Shown: in pieces, positions 57,424 through 64,000 of the stretch
Position numbering within the stretch: position 1 is the first letter of the stretch
Layout of the letters: each line of letters begins with the position of its first letter
Assembly (NCBI GenBank): GCA_014058105.1
Contig: JACGCM010001129.1
Span: forward strand, 1,933,001 to 1,997,000
DNA length: 64,000 nt
Direction: 5' to 3'
DNA from: Kingdonia uniflora
Taxonomy: Eukaryota > Streptophyta > Magnoliopsida > Ranunculales > Circaeasteraceae
Notes under the pieces: generated by a model
Database searches by the model: none
Seen by the model: the letters and a program-made list of their open reading frames with translations, nothing else
What the model was told of the DNA's origin: nothing
Position numbers and translations under genes: made by a program

Positions 57424-60400
57424 GCAGAACTCAAACCGTCGGCTACGCCTGATAAATCTAGCCTGCTCGATTGTGTTGCTCGAGACTAAGACGAGCTAGA
57501 GCAGGTACTTAGTGAATTAGGTATTCGAAGACATAAGCGGGTAGATTCTGCTGTACCCAGAGTTCAGGGAGCTCAGGAGAAACGAGCTATGGCTGAGGGA
57601 AACGCTGTATAGACCATTACAGACGTGTTAAGTCCATCACCTCCCGTGCCTCAGACTACCACGCAGATTACTCAGAAGGTCCAAAAGCCAGTGTAGCAGA
57701 ATATTTCTGTTATTGGGGTTGCGGTCACAGGACAAGAGATCGTGAAGGTTGTGTCTGGTGGTGTGGAGGGAAATCTCGAAGTGAGCGTGTCCGCTTTTGA
57801 GGAGGTTGATAAGAGCTTGTTGAAGAGAAAACGTCATGGAGAGGACGATAGTCACCAAACTCATCCTCTTGCTGCAGTTAAAATGAATGAGTTGGAGCAG
57901 AAATACTGTCGTATGGCTGCGACGAATCCGCAACAGCTCAAAGATGAATATCTCGGGCATACGTTCGCGGTAGGTGTTTGAAAATTATTATTTGATCGAA
58001 TTAAGAAAATTGTTGAACTGACTCTGTCTTTTTGTTGTTTGTACTGGCAGCTTTCCACGCTGCTAAAGGGGGCAAGGCAATGCTTGGACAAAAAAAGTTA
58101 GGAATTTGGTACTCTGACTATAAAGTTCGAGGTGCAGTCAGCTCGCATGAAGGAGCTCAAAACTGAACTCCTGTTAGAGAAAGAGATGAGGGCTGCAGAG
58201 ACTACAGCAATTATAAAAAAGTTTGGTGTTCTGTCGAAGCATGACAAGCTGATGAAAAATTTGGTTGTAGCAGCTAGAGCTGGCAATATGGGCCAAAGCC
58301 CGAAAAAACCCAGCCCAGCCCAGCCCGATGTTATTAATGGGCTAGCCCAGCCTGGCCCTATTAATTACATAGACGGGTTACGAGCCACTTTTTATTGCTG
58401 TGGGCTGGCCCGCAGCCCGGCCCAAATTGGCCCAAATAAGGCCCAACCCGAATTTAGCCCAAGCCCGGCCCAACCCAAAATTAGCCCATATAAAATATAT
58501 CCGTTTGAATTAGAAACTAGCCGTTGGAGCCTAAAAATCTAACCGTTGGAGTCTTTGCTTATCTATTTAAATCCCTACTTTCTCTTTGTTTCTTTCACAC
58601 TCTCTGGTCTATATTTAGAAGTCTCTATTTCTTTCTCAAAAGCAAATTTATCTTTTTTTCTCAAAAGCAAACAAGCAAGGCATCTTGTCTCAGACACCCT
58701 TACCATCCATCTCTCAACACCACCTCTACTTTTAGCTTGTGAGTATAAACATTAGTTTATTTATGATTAATTTTTGTTGTTTTAAGTTTTATAGCCTAGC
58801 TCAGCCCAACCCAAACCCAGCCCATATAGCCCACCCCAACTCAGCCCATATTATTCTTGGGCGGGCTGCGGGCTTAATCATCTATATGAAGGCCCGACCC
58901 GGCTCAACTAAGATTTTTGGCCCAGCCCAGCCCGACCCAAAACTTTACAAGGCCCGCAAAGCCCAGCCCGAGCCCGACCCTGACCCACCGGCCCGAATTG
59001 TCAGCCCTAGTAGCAACTCTAGTGGAAAGGAACCACTTTATCTAATCCTATTACATCTTTGGGTTGAGTGAAGAAGATGTGGCGCTGGCCCGGAGTGGTA
59101 GATATAAAGAGATAGAGTTCCCTTCAGAGCTTGAAGAGGAAGAAGTGGCTGATGATGTAGATGTTCTGCCTGATGCAGCATCAGGCCTTCCTCCAGAGGA
59201 TACAGAGCGAGTCCAATCTACTGAGCAAATATTGGACCCTCTAGCAGAATATACGAAAGAAGTGGCTCTTCGAGTGAAGGCAGAAGCGAGTTTGAGGGTT
59301 TTAAGTGAATTACAGAAAGATACGCGTCAGCGGTTGCACAAAACACAAATGATATTGAAGGGTCATCTTTATCATTCGCGAGCAAAAGTCTCTTCTCGGA
59401 CAGAACAAAAGCGTCATATAGGCAGTGTTATTGATTTTTATGGTGGAGAACTATCTAGAGTAGAGAATGAATTTAGGAAGTTTATAACGGAGTGTGGGAA
59501 AGATTTTGATGTAGAGAATGCCAAGACCGAGAATTTATGGTTTATCATAGCTGATAGAGAAATCTTCGGTGATAAACCTATTCCGAAGTCGAGGGAATTG
59601 TCACCGAAAGAGGGTGAGGAGGAGGTCGAAAGTTTAATACCTCGATCACGACATAAATAACATCAGCAGGAGGTGGTAACCTTTACCACTTCGATAGATG
59701 TGCAAGTAGCGAATATAAAGGGTTCGAGAGAGAAAGGGCTGTCTCCGCATTGCTCAAAGAATCGAAGATAGAGTAGCTTCGTTTTTAATCGTCTTGCATA
59801 TGTGTTAGATCTTTGTATACTATTGTTGATGAGAAATGAATTTTTTTTTCTGTGATGATGAATGGAATAGCGCATCGATATTACTCAGATACCATATTCT
59901 TGATGTATACTTGTTTAACTGTGATATGTAATATGTTAGTATGAACTATTATAAATGTAAACTGTGATGATAGGTGGAGGTGACAGCTATTCAGAATCAA
60001 TGTGACGCGTTACGTGTCCAAAATGCACAACTAAACGCTAAGCTAAGTTCGAGTCAGATCGCACTTAAAGGTGCTATTGAGTTAGAAGAAAGAACGAAGT
60101 TGGAGGTTGTGAAAGAGTGAGACGTGGGAGATCACTTGTCCGAGGAACTACAAAAGATAAAGGTAGATCTAGCTAACGGACTGAGAAAGATAGAGGAATT
60201 AAGGGAAAGAAAGAGATTGGATTGACAGGTGGTTCGAGGCAGGCGAGCTAGCAGGCAGTGAAGTTGACATCTGCTCGGGTCCGTATTACAGAGCTATTGG
60301 AAGAATTAGAGGAGGAAGGTAGGAATGTGAAATATTTGTAATTTCAAGTAAATGTGCTTGAATCGGAGAAGGCTGAGACGCGAGTGCGCACTGCAAAGTA

Positions 60401-61160
60401 TAAAGTGTTGTGGCTGGTTGCGGATGTGATGTTGAAGAAAAAGGAAGAGGTCTGTGATCAACAGAATGAACAGATTAAAAAGTTATGGAATAAGACATGT
60501 GAGTTGGAACGTAGAGTTGAAATCCAGGATCTCAATATTATGGAACATTTAGAGGAGAACACGAGTTTGCATGGCTTGAACACCAGATTGGAGGCAGATC
60601 TGGTGAAGGCTATGGCAGATTTTGAGTATAAAATGCTATATAAACATTACCGTGAGGATGAAGTAGAGTGGGCGATGTCGTTGGTTGGCTAAATGGACAA
60701 TTTTCTGACAGTGTTAGAAGGTCAGAATGCTGATGTGCGAAATGAAGTTCGACTAGTGAAGGAAAGCTGTGCTCACTTAAAGGTTATGCTGAAGGAGGCG
60801 CAGAGTAAACTGAGTGATTTGATTATCTGTAAATAGCTGAAAAACGAGTCTGATGGTGTACATGAGAGGGAAATGACAACAGTGATTTTGTTCTTTGCAT
60901 AAGAGTTCAAGAAGTTGGAGGTAGAAAGAAAATTAGTATACGAAGGTTTAGTTGCTAAAAGTTTACAGTCTGAGATGGAGAAAATACGGTCTGAGTATCT
61001 AGACCCCCTGGTGGGCTAAATTGGAGCTCTTAAATAGAGTATGGTGAGAGAAGGAAAAAAAAAATTTCTAAGGAAAATGCTAGATTTTATGTCTGAACGG
61101 CTATATAGGGGTTATATTTGTGATGATGCAGGACCTTCTAATTTAGGTGCTGGTTAGAGC
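57424..61160 (+). pseudogene. Coiled-coil part of the antisense ORF, interrupted by a hAT MITE
   Basis: The plus strand keeps long charged, leucine- and glutamate-rich open stretches: 57742-57981 (KMNELEQKYCRMAA), 58132-58270 (MKELKTELLLEKEMRAAETT), 59064-59660 (EYTKEVALRVKAEASLRVLS), 60354-60692 (KLWNKTCELERRVEIQDLNI). Heptad-like spacing is visible, so an extended coiled coil is likely. Exon-like gaps with cag junctions occur (about 57424, 59980), so part of it may be spliced. Stops are frequent near 60120-60350 and 60830. It follows the Transposase_28-like part on the same strand and is split at 58275-59009 by a MITE. Confidence 0.55.
58275..59009. mobile_element. hAT MITE with 8-bp target duplication, inside the antisense ORF
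   Basis: Terminal inverted repeats TAGAGCTGGCAATATGGGCC (left) and TAGGGCTGACAATTCGGGCC (right end, minus strand) match at 16 of 20 positions. The flanks are GTAGCAGC (58267-58274) and GTAGCAAC (59010-59017), a target duplication with one mismatch and the 8-bp length of hAT insertions. Length 735 bp. Both subterminal regions are filled with gcccagccc / gggctgggc motifs, as in many plant hAT MITEs. It cuts the coiled-coil coding region, so the insertion came after that ORF existed. Confidence 0.85.
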
Positions 61161-61394
61161 GATTGCTCTAGTGAGGAATGACAATTGTGAGAATGCACTA
61201 TGTATACTAACTCATTGAATGTGTGAATATAGGACTTTCTTGAATACTAATATAAACTAACCTTTTGAGAAATCAATAATATTGTATCTGTCGACCATCT
61301 GTTCTATAAGATGGTCCCAAAGGCTGTAGGATAGGAGATGATTGCTGAAGTAACGAGCGTAGAAGAGCATATGTTGATGAATGCCTCGTAATGT

Positions 61395-61745
61395 AATAGG
61401 TGATCAGTGTGGCCGAAGCAACAAACGAGCTATAATGTATAGATATTCAGTTTGGCCAAAGCAACAAACGAACTGTACTGTATCAATGTTTAGTTTTGAT
61501 GAAGCAACAAATGAACTATAATGTATAGATGTTCAGTTTGGCCGAAGCAACAAACAAACTGTAATGTATAGATGTTCAGTTTGGCCAAAGCAACAAACGA
61601 ACTGTAATGTATAGATGTTTAGTTTGACCAAGAAGCAAACGAACTGTAATGTATAGATATTCTATTTGGCCAACGCAAGAAACGAACTGTAATGTATAGA
61701 TGTTTAGTTTGGCCAAAACAACAAACGAACTGTAATGTATAGATG
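61395..61745. repeat. About 44-bp tandem repeat between pol and the antisense ORF
   Basis: About eight head-to-tail copies of a 43-47-bp unit, consensus atgtatagatgttcagtttggccaaagcaacaaacgaactgta. Copies differ by a few bases and one is shortened. Tandem repeats at this place are common in Tat elements. The array starts exactly where the second RNase H homology stops (about 61745), so it probably replaced the rest of that domain and the integrase. Confidence 0.85.
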
Positions 61746-61964
61746 CTCAATTATGCCGTGAATCATTGCCTCATACTCGACTTCGTTGTTGGTAGCTTCA
61801 AAATTAAGCCTGATTGCCTTTTCGAGTCTATCATTAGAAGGTGTGATCAACACAATTCTGATGCCTAATCCTATAGGTACAGAGGATCCATCGGTAAAAA
61901 GACGCCATCCCTTATGAGTTATCCAGTCTGACTTTTCTTTGAATTGTTCTTCATGAATATCCAT
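61740..61964 (-). pseudogene. Second (archaeal-type) RNase H of the Tat element, truncated
   Basis: The minus strand reads WRLFTDGSSVPIGLGIRIVL then KAIRLNFEATNNEVEYEAMI. The catalytic aspartate (FTDGS) and glutamate (EYEA) positions of the aRNH domain are present. The homology ends about 20 residues later, where the tandem repeat starts. A second RNase H after the usual one is diagnostic of the Tat clade. Confidence 0.75.
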
Positions 61965-62111
61965 ACTGTCTTCTTCCCAATCAGGATCTTCTACGGGGAA
62001 GTCCGTGAGAAAATTTGCTACTGCCTGATCCTTTTAAGAATGTCTTGGTTTAAAATGAATGTCATATTTCCCAAGAGTGACTGACCATTGATGTACCCGT
62101 CTGTATTTTTC

Positions 62112-63335
62112 TTATTTAGAAAGTATTTCTCGCAAAGGATAATTGGTTACTACTCGAACCGAGTGGGCTTGAAAGTATTGTCTTAACTTTTGCGATGTGT
62201 AGACGAGAGCTAGGAGTAGTTTCTCTATCTTGGTATATTGGGATTCTGCAAGAGTAAGAGTTTTTTTGATGAAGTAGACAGGCTTCTCTATTTTTCCATC
62301 AAGTCGAATAAGAATAGAACTTAAGGATTCTTCAGTGACTGCAAGATAAATGGTGAGTTCTTCCCCTTCCCATGGTGTACTCATTACCGGTGGTGAACCT
62401 AAGTAGAGTTTGAGTTCTTAAAATGCTGCTTTGCATTTTACTATCCACTTAATCTCAGGATCTTTTTTAAACTTCTGTTTTGTCGTCCCTTCACGTAATA
62501 GGTTGAACAGCCATCGACAGCGATCCAAAGACTTTGAAATGAAATGGTTTATTGCGGCAATCTTGCCTACTAACTTCTGGATGTCTTTCTTTGTTTTTGG
62601 AGATGGCATAGCCAATAATGCTCAAATACGGTATGGATCAGCTTCAGTACCGCACTTGCTGATTAAGTGGCCCAAGAATTTTCCTGATTGGACTCCGAAC
62701 TGACATTTGTTGGGGCTGAGTCTCGTCTTGTAGAAATGGAGAATTTTAAAAGTTGTGCATAAATCCTCGATATTGTTCTCTTTCTTAAGACTTTTACACA
62801 ACATATCGTCAATGTAGACCTCCATTGTCTTTCTATGGTATTCTTTGAACATCTGTAACATCAAGCGCTGGTAAGTGGCTCCAGCGTTCTTGAGACCGAA
62901 TGGCATGACCTTATAACAGTATTGGCCATGTTCTGTGATGAAAGCTATTTTCTTTTAATCTTTAAATAGCATAGGTATTTGATTATAGCCTGACGCGGTA
63001 TCCATCATGGACAGCAGCTCGTGTCCTATAGTAGAATCGAGCAAATGGTTGATGATAAGAAGTGGAAAACTGTCCTTTGGAGTGTACTTGTTGAGGTCCG
63101 TGAAATCCATTCACACTCTGATCTTGCCATTCTTCTTTGGGACTGCTACAATGCTCAAGATCCATTCTGGGTAGTTGGCCTTTCGGATGAAGCCAACTTC
63201 GATGAGTTTATTGATCTCTTTATTAACTTCGTCTCGTAGTCTCGGTGTTAAAGTTCTTTGTTTTTGTTTTATGGCTTCGGTTTTTTCTTTCAAATTGAGC
63301 TTATGGCAGGCCAGATTTGTATCAATGCCTGGCAT
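62112..63335 (-). pseudogene. Gypsy reverse transcriptase and first RNase H (Tat lineage)
   Basis: The minus strand contains the RT order INKLIEVGFIRKANYPEWIL, VAVPKKNGKIRV, SMMDTASGYNQI, MPFGLKNAGATYQRLM, and the catalytic YIDD (MEVYIDDMLCKS, about 62805). Then come CQFGVQSGKFLGHLIS and SPKTKKDIQKLVGKIAAINH, and RNase H (LTIYLAVTEESLSSILIRLD, KPVYFIKKTLTLAESQYTKI, LLALVYTSQKLRQYFQAH) to 62112. Three or more stops or frameshifts break it (around 62945, 62620 and 62415). Confidence 0.85.
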
Positions 63336-63610
63336 TTCATGGAAAGTCTAAGTAAAGGCATCACTATTGTCTTTAAAGAACTGGACGAGTGCATCGCGTT
63401 CTGCTGTGGGCAGAAGGGTACCGATGAAGGTTCCCCACTTATCTCCGATGATTTCGATGTACTCTGTAAGTTCTGAGTTGGGCAAATGGTGTTATGTATA
63501 GTTTATTGTATAATTTTCTCTAATATTCCCTGTTGTATTTTGCAATTGCTATGCGAGCTGTGGTTCTGTTGGTTTTGGTACAATGGTAACAAAATTTTCA
63601 CATGCTCGAG

Positions 63611-63960
63611 CTAATTTTGGACTTTCTTTGATTTTATAGATACCATTGTTCTATTCAAAACGTAACGCCAAATGATAAGTTGATGGAGTAGCACCATATT
63701 GTGTAACCAACAACATCCCATTATTCCTAGATAATTAAACTTGGCATTGAGAACATAAAAGACAACGTCCAGTGTTACTGGTCCTTCCGTAATAGGATGT
63801 ATAATTTTGCCGACCTGTTCCTTCTTAGATCCGTTGTATCCACTTATATCAATGCCGTTAGGATGGACCTTATCGGCTAGTCCCATTTGATCAATCGTGC
63901 TTTAAAACAATAGCTCGATAGTACTGCCGGTGTCTATCATCATCGTGTGAAGTACCATAT
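63611..63960 (-). pseudogene. Gypsy aspartic protease remnant
   Basis: The minus strand has the active-site motif MMIDTGSTIELLF (DTG at about 63937), a stop, then SGYNGSKKEQVGKI, ITEGPVTLDVVFYVLNAKFN and YLGIMGCCWLHNM, which corresponds to the family pattern ending in YNAILGRxWLH. It lies upstream (in element sense) of the reverse transcriptase, the normal order. Confidence 0.7.
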
Positions 63961-64000
63961 TTTGTATTTTTAACATGATTACCAGGGCATCATGGTGAGG

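Larger units (their letters stand above)
52979..64000 (-). mobile_element. Tat-lineage Ty3/Gypsy retrotransposon with antisense coding region (runs off the window)
   Basis: The 3' LTR is at the left (about 52979-53716), followed inward by a polypurine tract (minus GAGAGGGAGCA, about 53719-53729), an antisense coding region on the plus strand (about 54043-61160), a tandem repeat (about 61395-61745) and minus-strand pol (61704-63950: protease, RT, RNase H, second RNase H). Two RNase H domains and extra coding sequence between pol and the 3' LTR are the known signature of the Tat clade (Ogre, Retand and relatives). No integrase is visible between the second RNase H and the repeat block. Gag and the 5' LTR lie beyond the right edge. 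Many stops: inactive. Confidence 0.85.

Noticed and set aside
61395..61745. Regular repeats resembling a CRISPR array
   Set aside because: Units are head-to-tail without unique spacers, lie inside a plant retrotransposon, and have no cas genes nearby; it is a tandem repeat.

Overview
This window is plant nuclear DNA, most likely from a repeat-rich eudicot. It is AT-rich, the genes are split by many GT-AG introns, and more than half of the sequence is recognisable transposable elements. The host proteins are closest to land-plant families: a fused uridine kinase/uracil phosphoribosyltransferase, an FHA-domain AAA ATPase of the kind that starts with MV-TRR, and signal peptidase complex subunit 1. 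The species cannot be named from the sequence alone.

Layout. (1) 1-2428: 5' part of a Ty3/Gypsy element on the minus strand (gag remnants, primer-binding site, one LTR), inserted into the reverse transcriptase of a decayed Ty1/Copia element (2429-5526, minus; LTR-like sequence to about 6350). (2) 7252-12150: an intact-looking non-autonomous LTR retrotransposon with two LTRs, a GTGTT target duplication and an interior made almost entirely of tandem repeats. It ends 355 bp before the start codon of (3) the uridine kinase-like gene (12506-22201, plus, 13 exons, one GC-AG intron, and a 5.4-kb last intron with Helitron-like sequence). (4) 23296-38123, minus: a 27-exon FHA/AAA ATPase gene, convergent with the previous gene. 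It carries a 5'-truncated LINE in an intron and a one-base reading-frame break in exon 15. (5) 38300-41067: a MITE, a LINE tail and a solo LTR. (6) 41068-48094: a CACTA-type transposon that encodes no visible transposase but carries intron-containing fragments of at least three host genes (cinnamoyl-CoA reductase-like, RBP45/47-like RNA-binding protein, ribosomal protein L6) plus a nested hAT-like element. (7) 49639-49926, minus: signal peptidase complex subunit 1, a compact intact gene, with a Mutator-like MITE upstream. (8) 52979-64000, running off the window: a Tat-lineage Ty3/Gypsy element on the minus strand with two RNase H domains, no visible integrase, a tandem-repeat block, and a long antisense coding region of the putative gypsy-type transposon family that is split by a hAT MITE with its 8-bp target duplication.

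The three host genes (UMP salvage, AAA ATPase, ER signal peptidase) have no evident shared pathway. What ties the window together is repeated, datable transposon nesting around and inside them. The observations I consider most worth following are the Pack-CACTA element, the antisense coding region of the Tat element, the tandem-repeat retrotransposon beside the kinase promoter, and the frame break in the ATPase gene.
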